This document shows, one piece after another, positions 28,576 through 40,482 of a DNA stretch of 64,000 nt. A program made the position numbers and the translations under genes. Source of the stretch: Varanus komodoensis (taxonomy: Eukaryota > Chordata > Lepidosauria > Squamata > Varanidae); contig NW_025335268.1 of the NCBI RefSeq assembly GCF_004798865.1, positions 57,284,936 through 57,348,935 on the forward strand. The letters are read 5' to 3'. A model generated the notes under the pieces. The model searched no databases. It was not told where the DNA came from and worked only from the letters and a program-made list of their open reading frames with translations. Each line of letters opens with the position of its first letter. Position 1 is the stretch's first letter.

Positions 28576-28834
28576 CACTAGCTTTGGAAAGGCCATTTCA
28601 GGGTGTTGTGAGTGCAGGGCTCTGCCTTGCATCCTCCCACTTCCCATCTCTTCCTCCTGCACAGCAGTGGTTTCAAGTTGGCTTGTTACAAACAAGACAT
28701 ACTTAATGTCAAGCACTGGCCAGCATTTTGAGGAGACAAACTGGGATGATAAAAAAAAATCCCAAACTCCTCCACCTCACCAAGAGCAGAAGCTCTCCTA
28801 GGTTCACTCATGTCTCACTAAATTATAATTTAGC

Positions 28835-28970
28835 ACAGACTTTCCCAACTAAGTGCCCTAGGGATAGACTATAGCTCCCATTATGCACAGACAATATGGC
28901 CATGATTTTGGGGGTGAGGGGGTCTGCAGTCCAACATGTCTAGAGGCTGACAAGTTGGGGGAGGATGGTT
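28835..28970. mobile_element. Palindromic MITE, degraded
   Basis: The ends 'gactttcccaactaagtgccct' and 'gaggctgacaagttggggga' are imperfect reverse complements. The interior has 'tatagctcccattatg' and 'ggtctgcagtccaacatg'. Same family as at 16236-16363. Confidence 0.6.
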
Positions 28971-29599
28971 TAGGCATGGCAGCCAACACAAGGTTGCTGT
29001 TTCCACCATGTAGCCTGGTCATGAGCAAGGTTGGGATAAAGGAATATGAGACACTTTAATCATCGTAAAGCTGCTGCAGCCCCAGACTTTGGGGTTAGAA
29101 CACCATAACCACCTTACCCATGGTTTTGTCATACTGCCTGAAGAAGAGTTCTGGAGAACTCAGAAGCCTGCTTCCCACTTTGGTGACCTTGTTTCGTTGG
29201 TCCTAAAACTTGCTCCCTGCGTTACCCGCTGCCCTTGAGGCCGTCCAAGAACGGGAGTTCATCCCTTCCAGGTCCTCACAGACGTCTTGGTCATTTCCGC
29301 TCTTGTCCTGACTTGAACCAGTAGTGAACATGCAGCACTCTAGCCATCGAGCCAAGAAACTGCTATGCTGATGAACAGCTTGGCCTGAAGGAGCCTCACT
29401 CCACCAGCCATTCTGTCACCGCTTTGAAATCAGCCAGAAATCCACATCAGCTCTTGATGCACAGAACTGCCAGACAAGGCAGTGTTGCCATCATTCGCAC
29501 AACAATGCACCTTGTCTAGCCACTGAAGGGGCAGTGAGGGTTTTGGAAGCAGGCCCATCTATTGTCTGAGGTAGGCTGTAAAATGTATTGTGTATGGGA
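28971..29599. other. Intergenic, nothing firm
   Basis: The 'cctgaagaagagttctggagaactc' phrase (about 29138) recurs in reptile repeats I cannot name. No gene is supported. Confidence 0.35.
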
Positions 29600-29793
29600 C
29601 TCCACAGGGACCCGTTGCAATAATTCTGTGAGGCAGTCACCTCAGGCCACCTGGATGCTGTGCTCTGAGCTTACAGTTAATTTTAGTTGTGCTTTTATCA
29701 GATATTATGCTGTGCCTTCGTTGTTGGACCGTCCTGAGACTTTTATGTATAGGACGGGGTTCAGAAGTTTTTTAAAATAAATAAATACATTGA
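29600..29793 (+). mobile_element. LINE 3'-tail fragment
   Basis: 'gttggaccgtcctgagacttttatgtataggacggggttcagaag' followed by aaataaataaata matches the style of the LINE family 3' UTR (gccgtcccgaggc...aaataaataa) on the + strand. Confidence 0.55.
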
Positions 29794-30128
29794 ATGAATT
29801 CTTTAAAACCTTGCTGTGTACAGACACCCCTCCATGTGGTCTTTTTGCTTCACAGCAAGGAAGCAGAGCACAAAAGTAGCAGGGCAACAATGAACAGGGG
29901 ACTGCATTGAGTTTCATGGGTTTCAAGCTGGTGGCAAGGACAGCAAAAGTTGTGCCATCCTGATGACGCAGTTCAGGGCTGGGTAGGAGACAGGCTGTAT
30001 TCTGCTGGTAGATGCCTGGCAATATCTGATGAATCGGCCCATGTACCAGCTTGCTGGATTTCTTACCAAGAATGGCCAAGGCATTTTGGTTCTTCAGCAA
30101 CACTTGCTACAAATGCGCAACGCCTTAG

Positions 30129-30887
30129 CTTTTATTATTTATTTATTTATTTATTAAAACATTTTTATGCCGCCCCATTCGCCGAAGCCTCGGGGTGGCT
30201 TACAACAATAAATAAAACCACATAAGTTAAAATATACATGCAAAATAGACATAATAATTTAAAACACACAATATAAAATAATCCGCCCTGGCCAGATAAA
30301 ATTCAGTAGTATTAACATTTAAAATGTTGCTTAAATAAAAAGGTCTTTGCCTGGTGCCGAAAAACAAATTACGACGGCGCCAGGCGGACCTCTCTGGGGA
30401 GCGCATTCCATAACTTAGGCGCCACCACTGAGAAAGCCCTCCTCCGAGTACCCACCCTCCTAATTTCTCTCACGGAGGGCTCCCGGAGAAGGGCCTCTCC
30501 CGCCAATCTCAGGGGGCGACTGGGCATATATGGATGTAAGCGCTCCTTCAGGTAATCAGGACCCAAGCCGTTTAGGGCTTTATAGGACACTACCAACACC
30601 TTGAATTGGGCCCGGACTTCAATGGGGAGCCAGTGAAGCTGACAGAGAACTGGAGTCATGTGAACATAACGTCCAGTCCCCGACAGCAGCCTGGCAGATC
30701 TATTCTGAACCAATTGAAGTATCCGGACCGTCTTCGCCCACGTAGAGTGCGTTACAGAAGTCAAGACGGGAAGTCACCAGCGCATGAGTCACTGTTGCAA
30801 GGCAGTCGTACTCCAGGTAGGGACGCAGCTGATGAATCAGCCGAAGCTGAAGGAAAGCGCTCCTCGCCACTGCTGTCACCTGAGCTT
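30129..30887 (-). mobile_element. L2/CR1-like LINE copy, cut by an assembly gap
   Basis: A 3'-end copy in - orientation, very similar to 31754-32523 by eye, with tail (atttatttatttattt), 3' UTR and the last part of the ORF (residues like TVRILQLVQNRSARLLSG and QLHWLPIEVRAQFKVLVVSY). It differs by scattered substitutions and an 8-bp deletion near 30737, just before 'cccacgtagag', which breaks the frame. Its upstream part runs into the gap, so its true length is unknown. Confidence 0.9.
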
Positions 30888-30987
30888 NNNNNNNNNNNNN
30901 NNNNNNNNNNNNNNNNNNNNNNNNNNNNNNNNNNNNNNNNNNNNNNNNNNNNNNNNNNNNNNNNNNNNNNNNNNNNNNNNNNNNNNN
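30888..30987. other. Assembly gap, 100 N
   Basis: Exactly 100 N, the usual placeholder for a gap of unknown size. The left flank is LINE sequence. The right flank starts with an A run and unrelated sequence, so the true join is not known. Confidence 0.99.
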
Positions 30988-31753
30988 AAAAAAAAGGTGC
31001 CAGAACTCTGTTCCAGTGTGTTCTATGACAAAAAAAGCACTGCATGTGACTAAATGGGTACGGGTTTTTCTGAATCAGAGATGGGAAAATAAGCACATTT
31101 GAAAGTGCTTCTGTGTCAATAGCTGAACTAGCTGTTTTTTCAAATATGTCTTTGACTCTCCTGTTTTGTTTCCACAGAGACTATATGAAATATTTGGGGG
31201 TGGGGCAAAAAGCAGCAAGAAATTTTTCAAGCCAACTCTTGGCAAGCCATTTTTGAAAGCACGGCATTCCCAAACACAACAGGAGAACTCACTCAGCTTG
31301 TTGCTGAGCAGAGCCCTCCCAAATATGTGAAGTTCCATGTGTTCTGCCATATGGCTCAAACTTTTACAGACTTGGTAATACGCTTTTTTAAACATACGCA
31401 TTCCCATAGACAGAGGAAAGACATTCGGAGAGAATGAAATGTTCTCTCTATTGTTGCAGATTTAGTTTGATGACCAGCGGCTTAACATGTCATACAAATG
31501 ACCTCTGACAAAGAGGCCTTGAGAACTTTGCAGAAATGTTTTAAGATGAGCTGTGCACTTATCTCACGGGAGCATTATACAGATTTCTGCTTAAATCTAC
31601 CTCCTTGTGGTATACAGAGCTGCATTTTTCCCTGTCACCTTTCTCTCTGCCATCTGGCAGAGCAATATGCTAAAACAGAACATCTGAAAGTTATGTATAT
31701 ATGCATTAAAAATCGAAGTAAAAGCAGACGTCCAGCAGCAGCACAAAGCATAA
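30988..31753. other. Intergenic between the LINE copies
   Basis: It begins with an A run followed by 'ggtgccagaactctgttccag', possibly the tail of another retroposed element. The rest is not recognised. Confidence 0.4.
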
Positions 31754-33605
31754 TTATAAAATTTGTATTTATTTATTTATCAATTAAAACATTTTTATGC
31801 CGCCCCATTCGCCAAAGCCTCGGGGCAGCTTACAACAATAAATACAACCAATAAGTTAAAATATACATATAAAATAATCATAATAATTTAAAACACACAA
31901 TATAAAATAAGCTGCCCTGGCCAGAAAAAATTCAGTAGTATTAACATTTAAAATGTTGCTTAAATAAAAAGGTCTTTGCCTGGCGCCGAAAAACAAATAA
32001 CGACGGCGCCAGGCGGACCTCTCTGGGGAGCGCATTCCATAACTTAGGCGCCACCGCTGAAAAAGCCCTCCTCCGAGTAGCCACCCTCCTAATTTCTCTC
32101 ACGGAGGGCTCCCAGAGAAGGGCCTCTCCCGCCGATCTCAGGGGGCGACTGGGCATATATGGATGTAAGCGCTCCTTCAGGTAACCAGGACCAAAGCAGT
32201 TTAGGGCTTTATAGGTCATCACCAACACCTTGAATTGGGCCCGGACTTCAATGGGGAGCCAGTGAAGCTGACGGAGAACTGGAGTCATGTGAACATAACG
32301 CCCAGTTCCCGTCGGCAGCCCGGCAGCTCTATTCTGAACCAATTGAAGTATCCGGACCGTCTTCAAGGGTAGCCCCACGTAGAGCGCGTTACAGAAGTCA
32401 AGACGGGAAGTCACCAGCGCATGAGTCACTGTTGCAAGGCAGTCGTACTCCAGGTAGGGACACAGCTGATGAATCAGCCAAAGCTGGAGGAAAGCGCTCC
32501 TCGCCGCTGTTGTCACCTGAGCTTCGAGTGAAAGCTCCGGGTCGAGGAGCACTCCCAAGCTGCGGACCTTGTCCCTAGGAGGGAGTGCAACCCCGTTCAG
32601 GACAAGGTTCAATTCACCTTCTCCAAAGCCCAAACCGCCAACCAACAGGACCTCCGTCTTGTCTGGATTGAGCTTCAGTTTATTGGCCCTCATCCAGCCC
32701 GTTACCTCAGCCAGGCACTGGTTCAGTACAGCCACTGCCTCACCTGGATTGGTGGAAAACGAGAGGTAGAGCTGGGTATCATCAGCGTACTGATGGTTCC
32801 GCAGCCCACACCTCCTGATGACCTCTCCCAGCGGTTTCATGTAGATGTTGAACAGCAAAGGGGACAAAATGGACCCCTGCGGTACTCCATGGCAAAGCTG
32901 CCATGGTGCAGAGCCATAGTCCCCCGGCACCACCTTCTGGAATTGGTCGTTGAGATAGGAGCGGAACCACCGCAAGGCGGTGTCGCCGACCCCCAATCCC
33001 ACAAGGCTATCCAGAAGGATACCATGGTCGATGGTATCGAAAGCCGCTGAGAGGTCCAGGAGAACCAACAGGGACGCACTCCCCCTGTCCTTCTCCCTGC
33101 ACAGGTCATCATACAGAGCGACCAAGGCAGATTCAGTACCGTATCCGGGTCTGAAGGCGGACTGAAATGGGTCCAGATAATCAGTTTCATCCATGAGTGC
33201 TTGGAGTTGTCCCGCCACCACTCGCTCTAACACCTTGCCCAGAAACGGGATGTTGGCCACTGGTCTATAATTAGTGGCCATCCCTGGATCCAGTGACGCC
33301 TTCTTCAGGACCGGTCGGACTACCGCCTCCTTTAAAGGGGCAGGCACCCGACCCTCCCTCAGAGAAGCGTTAACCACTTCCAAGATCCAGGTTCCAATCC
33401 CGTGCTTGGAATCATTTCTTAACCAAGACGGGCAAGGGTCCAAAAGGCAAGTGGTAGGATGTACTCGTCCAAGCACCTTGTCCACATCATCGGGCCGCAA
33501 TAACTGAAATTCATCCAATAATTCTGGACCAGAGGGTAGCGTTGGTGTCTCCCTTAAAACCTCTGAATCAATAGTGGAATCCAGCTCGTGATGAATTTTT
33601 AAGAG
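31754..33605 (-). mobile_element. L2/CR1-like LINE, 5'-truncated, youngest-looking copy
   Basis: About 1.85 kb of a Jockey-group (L2/CR1-like) non-LTR retrotransposon. On the - strand it runs from inside the ORF2-type protein to the stop at 31941, then about 190 bp of 3' UTR ('ccccgaggctttggcgaatg') and an (AAAT)n tail at 31754-31785. The endonuclease domain and everything upstream are missing, which is typical 5' truncation. An uninterrupted frame over about 555 codons marks it as recent. The other LINE fragments listed here belong to the same or close subfamilies. Confidence 0.92.
31941..33605 (-). CDS. LINE reverse transcriptase, C-terminal part, open frame
   Basis: About 554 codons of the LINE protein without a stop. 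By eye, in order: a linker with LLDPCPSWLRND (typical just before the polymerase), RT block with NYRPVANIPFLGKVLERVV, FRPGYGTESALVALYDDL, the first catalytic Asp in LLDLSAAFDTIDH, GVPQGSILSPLLFNIYMKPL, the catalytic QYADDTQLYLS motif, then the thumb-like WMRANKLKLNPDKTEVLLVG and RSLGVLLDPELS. A conserved C-terminal part follows, with LDFCNALYVGLP and QLHWLPIEVRAQFKVLV. All catalytic aspartates of a non-LTR RT are visible. The frame stays open another 57 codons upstream (to 33776), but that part is flanking sequence, not LINE. There is no endonuclease domain and no promoter, so it is not expected to move by itself. Confidence 0.85.
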   Translation of the reverse strand, partial: LLKIHHELDSTIDSEVLRETPTLPSGPELLDEFQLLRPDDVDKVLGRVHPTTCLLDPCPSWLRNDSKHGIGTWILEVVNASLREGRVPAPLKEAVVRPVLKKASLDPGMATNYRPVANIPFLGKVLERVVAGQLQALMDETDYLDPFQSAFRPGYGTESALVALYDDLCREKDRGSASLLVLLDLSAAFDTIDHGILLDSLVGLGVGDTALRWFRSYLNDQFQKVVPGDYGSAPWQLCHGVPQGSILSPLLFNIYMKPLGEVIRRCGLRNHQYADDTQLYLSFSTNPGEAVAVLNQCLAEVTGWMRANKLKLNPDKTEVLLVGGLGFGEGELNLVLNGVALPPRDKVRSLGVLLDPELSLEAQVTTAARSAFLQLWLIHQLCPYLEYDCLATVTHALVTSRLDFCNALYVGLPLKTVRILQLVQNRAAGLPTGTGRYVHMTPVLRQLHWLPIEVRAQFKVLVMTYKALNCFGPGYLKERLHPYMPSRPLRSAGEALLWEPSVREIRRVATRRRAFSAVAPKLWNALPREVRLAPSLFVFRRQAKTFLFKQHFKC

Positions 33606-34150
33606 AGTCTGACTGTGCACTCGTGCTTTGTAAATTTGCAGCATGGAGATACTAGTAAAAGATAGTAGAAGGAAAAATAGTTGTAAAAAGCTAGCCATAA
33701 AAGAATGAGATACATACTTATTGCAGTGCTGGGATGCTGGATCTCCTTCATCCCAAGGGTGGAGCTGCATTTCCAAAAAGTGCTTGGGGGCTGAATTCCA
33801 TTGGTGGGTACTGCTGAAGACAACGGGCAGAGCCTAAGTTGTAGGGGAGGGATTAAAGAAACACGGTTTCAGCCTTTCAAAGAGATGCTTGTGCTGTGCA
33901 AAAGAGGGCACCCGGCCAGCCCAACGGGGAGCTGGGCCCAGAGGCATTGGAAGAGGCATAATATAAGAGCAGGTCAGGTCTTAGGATTGAAGAGCCGCCA
34001 ATGCACAGAGGAGCACGCCTGAGTGTAAGAACACCTTGCTCATGAGCAAGAAGCCCTCCTATAGTCCATCCTGTCCAGAAGGATCCAATAACTGGCCTAA
34101 ACAAGTGGGTCAGTCAAGGGCCAATGCTACTAGGATAGCTAAGCAAAAGC
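33606..34150. other. Intergenic, nothing recognised
   Basis: Sequence upstream of the LINE truncation point, with no supported feature. Confidence 0.45.
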
Positions 34151-34154
34151 TGCA

Positions 34155-34255
34155 GTTCGTAAGAGCATAATAAAAACCATGCTGGGTCAGACAGAAGGCC
34201 CAGCTAGTGGAGCATTCATTCCACACAGTGAACAGCCAGGCAACGGCAGCTTCAA
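34155..34255. repeat. Reptile interspersed repeat fragment
   Basis: 'agagcataataaaaaccatgctgggtcagacagaaggcccagctagtggagc' resembles the widespread 'aagaacataagaa..gccctgctggatcagaccaa..ggcccatctagt' repeat of reptile genomes. I do not know its exact family. Confidence 0.45.
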
Positions 34256-36610
34256 TGTTGCTGGAGCACCATCCCCACTTGTGGCTTTAGTCTGACCATT
34301 CAAAGAGCTATGCATGGTGCCAGACCTTGTCCTCCAGACAGGCTCAGTGCCATGGAAAGCTCTGTTAAGTCTGAAAAAACTGGACTGGATACGTCCTCCC
34401 ACTGAAATCAATGGGAAGACAAAGTTGCTTTGGGACTAGGTGACCTTAGATTGCTGGGGTGCAGGCAGAGGGAAGCTCACATTAACGAACAAATGAAAGC
34501 CTGCATGGCAGGGAAGCAGATTCTAGTTGTCCATGTCCAGGAATATTTGTTGCGTGGTCCCAAGCATCCAGTCCCCAAGAAACCTCCCAGCAATAGCTTT
34601 ACCTCATCTGTTGCTTGTGAGAGCCAGGCCCATGCCTTTTGCCCCCGTGTATACTTTGCCTTTGTCTGACTATCAAAGAACTTGATCAGAATATTGGATG
34701 TCTTTGCCAGAAACATCAAATGGAATATAGACAGTAGAATATCAATAAGTGTGGGCCCAGAATTCACTTCATCAAACTTCTTTAGCTATTGCATCCGCAC
34801 AGGACACAAACTCTTGCTGGGTCTCACTTGTTGAATGACTGAGTCAAAATTACAGGAACGATGGTTAGGCCAAATCTTATTAATAGATGCATTCTAATAG
34901 GAAACTATGTTTCACAAACTATCAAAACACCACTTGAGACTGAAAAATGTCTCATTTGGGAGCTCTTTTTGCTATTTATTTAGCAATAGTAGGTAGCTTT
35001 GAAGAATGCTTCATACATTGATCCTCGCACATGCCCTGTGGCTTTGTTGACTTCTTTTTTGCTTGGAACAGCTGAACTCTGTGCCTCAACACAAACTATT
35101 TTTGGAACTCCCCTTTGCCTCAAAGACAGTTTGCCATGTGGGAAGTAGGACTGCTGTGGATTTTGTAAGATTTTGACTGCTGTTCAAAATCTGCATGGAA
35201 CTAGCTGCATATTTCTTTGGATCCTGGGCAGGCTATTTTACACTAGATGGAGGAACTGGGTGAATAAACAGTACATTTCACTCCGTGTTCCCAATTCTAT
35301 GGAAATCACATGTATATAGAGTGAAAGGGTTAACCATTGAGACAGTCTCTTCTCTAGGCATACTAATGAATTTGGCCTAATTTAATTTTCTTACCTCTTA
35401 GATCTTGTGAAGAAAGACTAATTTTTGTTTTGTTTTTTGGTAACATTAAATGGTAACTAGATTCAGTTTTATCTACACTAAATAACATTAACCAGAAGTG
35501 ACAAATTATGTCTGCCTGCAGGTATGGAGATCACATAATTTATTTTACTGTGATACAGAAGAGAACTTCCTACTATTACAACTGTGGCAAATATTTAGTC
35601 ATTGAAAATGTGTCATGATTTTAATCACATCTCAGACTAGAGCTTAAAATCCTTCTCAAATAGCTATTCATGCACCAGGCAATCTATCCATGGTTTTTTC
35701 CTTAGATTTCTTGATATGATTCATTTGGCATATTGACTCTAACACCTAATCAACAAGGAGGATTGCAAATTATATTTAAGAATAAACAAAAAGGTCATTA
35801 GCCTGCTCTAAAACTAGCTAGTTCTACTTCTTGGAAGAATGTTCAGCACATGATTAGCTTGTCTTGCCTTATAATGAGGCAACATATCAGAACAATAACT
35901 ACAATTTGGTCATCTGGGGATGTTTTCCTGGAAAAATATGCAAATTTGGTCATTAGAAATGTTTAATATCACTATTCCAAGTAAGATCTCTGTAAGATAA
36001 AACTGAACTCTCAGCTAGGAGCACATTGTTGAAGTCAGTTTATCCCATCTGCTTGCTTTTTGCAGCCAGAGAAGACTCCTGGATTCCTATATTTTAGATT
36101 GCAATTATAGAAAATTATAGCTCTATGATGTTTCAAATACCTGCAGAACGAAGCTACACCAGCCACATTTTATTTGTGATTTAATTGACTTTCATGTTCT
36201 GTTTTTTATTTGTTCTGAATAAGTTATTAGCTGCTTTGAATATCCTATGCAAAACATATAGAAATTTGTTGAATAAAATAAATTGCGCCTACACTTGGTG
36301 GAGAATTTTAGGGACATGAAGGGGAACATTCAGGACACACCACATAAAGAAAAGCTACAATTTTTCACTGGGTGTGGAGGGGAAGTGTGGCCGAGGAATG
36401 CTCCAGTTCCTGAGAACCTGTGTGTTATGAGAAGAGTTTGGGCCCAGCCTGCCTTTTCAGTCATGTTGAGACCCAGGTCTAGCATAGCATTAGGTGGAGG
36501 GATGCTGGCCTGAGGCAGCAGATGCTGTGGGATGCATAGTGGGCTGAGCTGGGAGTGCACAAGCCCGAAGCCCTAAATCTTCTGCTCTCAAGTGCAGTAG
36601 AGCAGAGGAG
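34256..36610. other. Intergenic, nothing recognised
   Basis: Largely AT-rich and unique-looking (34.7-36.3 kb especially), with no readable repeat. It could contain conserved noncoding elements, which cannot be judged without alignment. Confidence 0.45.
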
Positions 36611-36614
36611 AACA

Positions 36615-36725
36615 TCTCCAGATGATTTTGACCGATGGGACTTCAGCTCCTAGCATTCCTGACTATTGGTCTTGGTAACAGCAGCTTCTGGGAGTTCAAA
36701 TCCAAAATATTTGAAGCATTGCCTT
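36615..36725. mobile_element. Palindromic MITE, degraded
   Basis: 'gggacttcagctcctagcattcctgactattggtcttgg' followed by 'gggagttcaaatccaaaatatttgaagcattgcc' follows the palindromic MITE pattern. Confidence 0.55.
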
Positions 36726-38215
36726 CCGCTTGCACCTGCAATAAAGAATTATGCCCTATCACCAACGATGAAGTAAGATTCAACTGTCAGCCCATTTGGT
36801 GTTTGCATATGGAATGGGAGGAGATACCACCTTGACCTTTGCCACAAGCAGCAGAATGTCTTGGGCCAACTCTCTTGAGAAAGTTAGGGAAAGATACAGT
36901 TGCCCATGGATCATAACTTTCCCACAACAGTTACCGAGTGACCCAGTGGGTAGTGGTGATGCCATCTACTGAGGTGGGCTGACCTTGCCCATGTCCCTTG
37001 AAGGGGACCGCTCCTTGTGTGAAGAGCTCACACCTGCCTGCCTGATGCACTGTCACCAGTTGTAAAATTCTTCAGTTGAGACAAAGAAGTAGAACAGACT
37101 TAGAGGAGTGACAGGACAGACGTTGCTACGAGGAAGACAATCTCCAGTAACATGATGGCCATACATGATGCCTTTAGATGCACCACAGAGAGGAAGCTCT
37201 TCTTCTGGTCCAGCTGGGCCAAATTCCTACCTTCCCTGCTAGAGGCTTCTTGATTGGTTGGAAGAGGAGCAAAGATGCTGACTAGAACTGCTCCTGGCGG
37301 CCGCCCGGAAATGCTGTGGCTGGTTGGGTGGCAAGGCAGATGTGCCCACTCAGGCTCATGCCGCAGCACGAGCACACTGGGGTTCCTGTTGCTGCTATTG
37401 ACTGTAACATTAATAAGATATTGAACTGAAAGCAGAAACTAGGTTCAAAATATGATAATGGAATTTTCATATACACTAGGCACAGTTTGCATTTGGAGTG
37501 TAACAGTAGTATGTGTTTTCATAATCAGATTAAAATATTTCTGAATATATACAACACAATATGCCTCAATACAAATTTCTCAAAGAATATATTTGTTGTA
37601 TATATCAAGTCATCTCCAACTTACACTGATCCTATTAATGAAAGCTCCAGAATGTCCTATTCATGATATCCCAGTTTAGCTGTTCTAAATTCAAGGCTGT
37701 GTCTTCCTTTTGGGAGTTAATGCATCTCTTGTTCATCTTCCTTTTCTTCATCAGCCTCTGACTTTCCCTAGTATGATTGTCTTCTCCAGTGAGTCTTGCC
37801 TTTTCATGATACATCTGAAATAGGACAGCCTTAGTTTTGTTAATTTTGCTTATAATAGTTTATTATAAAAGCAGACAACACAATGATTTAAGAATAGTGG
37901 TAAGAAAGAAAAGAAGCAGAAACTAGAAAGAAGCTGATTTTGCTATGCATTTTATATTTATGACAGTCCTGCAATATTCTTGAATTCATTCAGAGCTGAC
38001 ATGTACTGGTTCCTGGGTTTTACAGGTTTTTAGTATTTAAAGCAACTGTTCTTTTCTACCATCTTTGCTGGCAACAAATGGAGAACCACATGAGAAATGA
38101 GCAGATCATTCAATCTTGAATTTTCTTGAGGAGGAGAAACTGCCATATCAAAGATGTGTGATAACTAGATCAACCAGAGTTCCTGCTGAAGGTACATTGA
38201 GGTCTTCTCATACTG
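36726..38215. other. Intergenic, nothing firm
   Basis: A - strand frame at 37100-37375 has a hydrophobic C terminus (MAIMLLEIVFLVATSVLSLL), but no recognisable family, splice context or start supports a gene. Confidence 0.35.
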
Positions 38216-38219
38216 CACA

Positions 38220-38645
38220 GTTTTATTATTATCTGTATATTGCATTATTTGGTAAAAAGTCATCAAGGTGGTACACAACAATTTAAAACCATTAAACCAT
38301 AAAATCAAAAAGCAAGAACTTTAAAAATGGGAAGGCATTAAAACAGCTATCTAACTTAAAAGATTAAATTAAAAAGATATATCTTCATGTCCTTCCTAGA
38401 AACCAGGGAGTAGAAGCCAACTGTAACATTTGGGGGAATGCATTCCATAGTTTGGGATAAATACAAGAGAAAACCTTTTTATATGTGTGCAACAGACTGG
38501 CATTTTTGGTAATGACACCCTCAAAAGGCCTTCTCCTGCATATCCTAATAATTTTACAAGTTCCATATAAAAGAGGTCTATATCTATATTTTAGGTGAGA
38601 CATACAGGGCACGAAGGGAACTCTTAATGCTGAGGATATGTTCAA
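38220..38645 (-). mobile_element. Old L2/CR1-like LINE 3' fragment
   Basis: The complement shows a decayed LINE C terminus with YPKLWNAFPQMLQLAST (compare APKLWNALPREVRLAPS at 32000-32060) and a tail near 38225 with 'atcaaggtggtacacaacaatttaaaa'. Confidence 0.65.
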
Positions 38646-39880
38646 GCTAAAGTTACACCCATTGAGATTCCACTGATTTCACTGGGAGTCAGTTGAGTGT
38701 GGACTTCTCTCCCCACTGAAATAACTTTTACATCCAATTTCTTGTGCAGCAATTTCATGTTGGAATCAATGGGATTTAAGCATGTTTAACTTTGGCTAGA
38801 TTAGGCAACAAACATAGAATTATAAAAATTCACTGCATCGAAGGCTTAAAAGTACTTAATACTGGGAGCTAGCACTGTGAGATTTACGTGCTCGTGTGAT
38901 TTATGTCACAGGCCTCAAACAGCACATCTACCTTTTGTGGACTTTCCAGTTTTGTCCTCAGGCAAAACTCCTGTAGAATATGGTCTACATAAAGGCTCCG
39001 GCATTTACCCCAGTGGTATAGCTCATCTAATAAGAGCTTGGCTTTGGAGTGCTGTCAATTTATTTATTTATTTATTTATTTATGAGCATTTTATGACAGA
39101 AATTGATGCAGAGCAGATGTTGAATTTTGCCAGGTTCATCCATTTAAAGTCTAAAAGCTCCTGTTTTATTGATATGTAGGTAGAATGTTTTAGTTCAGAC
39201 ACCTCCCCCCGCCCGCTCCTCTCTGTGCAACTTGCGTGCTGTCTCTGAATGATGAAAACACACTTGCAACATATTTTCCCCTTGCTAAGTATCTGTATAA
39301 ATTGGACAATTGCAGTCTGAATCTAATAAGATATGACAATCAAGCAGCTATCAGAAGTACCTCCCAGAGTTATCAAGGCATCAGACTCTACTCAGCTTTT
39401 GGTGCTTACCGACATTCTAAGATTATTGGGCACGATCCAGCCATAGCTAAGAACTGTCAAGTCTCCTTGATTTCAATGAAAGAACTAAGAATTTACTTAA
39501 ACCTCAGAACTCCATGAGAGTTTTAAGTGATTCTGTGTTAGGTCATGCCTAAATTTTTTGCTCCAAATTTCAAAAGTTTCAAAAAATTCAAATGGAAAAC
39601 TATTCTGCATGCGTGCACATGGAGGCACACTATTCAGCATCAGGTGACGTATTTTACATCCCATTTATTTGAGTGCCTTTCCCAGCTAGAAACAATGGAG
39701 CCCAAATATGCTTACCTTTGGCACTTAAATTCAACCTTGGAATACAACAACAAATAGAAATATAAAAATATGATCTCCTTCCGTCATCATTGATGCTTGA
39801 GGCACAGCTGACCTCAGTAGCACTGAGTGCCTTCTCTCCGCTTCAGTTACTGGCCTTGCTACAGCCCAATCTGGGCAGGG
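38646..39880. other. Intergenic with a short (TTTA) run
   Basis: A (TTTA)-type run lies at 39058-39083. 38650-38800 and 39420-39500 hold decayed MITE-like phrases ('ttcactgggagtcag', 'gatttcaatgaaagaactaag'). No gene. Confidence 0.4.
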
Positions 39881-39884
39881 ACAG

Positions 39885-40482
39885 CCCAGCTTGAGTAGGC
39901 CATGCCCAGAGAACTTCCAGGTTAGATTACTGTAGTACCTCTATGTGCAATCACATTTGAGGACAGTTTGGAAACTGCAGCTTCTGCAAAATGCAGTGGG
40001 CAGATTCTGGTCTTCTTCCAAGAGAGTTTGTACATTTCTGCATTCAATTCAAAGCGAGCTTTGCATGGCTTGGGACTGCAATACCTAACAGAGTACCTTT
40101 CATGGTATGAACCTACCCATCACCTATGATCAGCACCTGGAATCTTTCTCTGAGGAAGATCTGAATAATGGCAATGATGAAGAGGGACTTTTTAGTGGTG
40201 GTTGCCTGGCTGTGGAATGCTCTCCGCAATGAGGTCTGCCTGGCACCAACACTGTAATCTTCTCAGTCCCAGATGAAACCTTTCCTTTCCTCCCAGGCAT
40301 TTAACAGTATAGGATGGAGCTTCGTAATTTAGTTGTTTTATTGATTTTGGCATTTTTCATTGTTTTAGCAGATTTAAATTGTTTTAACTCTTTGTATGCT
40401 TTAAACCTTACTGTAAGATGCTTTGAGTTGTTTTTAGAGAAATGTGTATAATACATTTTAAAGTTAGGATTGATTGATTGAA
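39885..40482 (+). mobile_element. Old L2/CR1-like LINE 3' part
   Basis: The + strand carries decayed 'gattactgtagtacctctatgtg' (LDYCNALY region), 'ttcaattcaaagcgagctttgcatggcttgggactgcaatacct' (FKVLALHGLGPQYL region) and 'gctgtggaatgctctccgcaatgaggtctgcctggcacc' (LWNALRNEVCLAP). It ends in a gattgattgatt tail. Many breaks. Confidence 0.75.

Noticed and set aside
30606-31096. Open frames spanning the N gap
   Set aside because: They exist only because N is read as X. The real sequence is unknown.
33606-33776. 57 extra N-terminal codons on the LINE frame
   Set aside because: They are flanking genomic sequence upstream of the LINE truncation point, open by chance.
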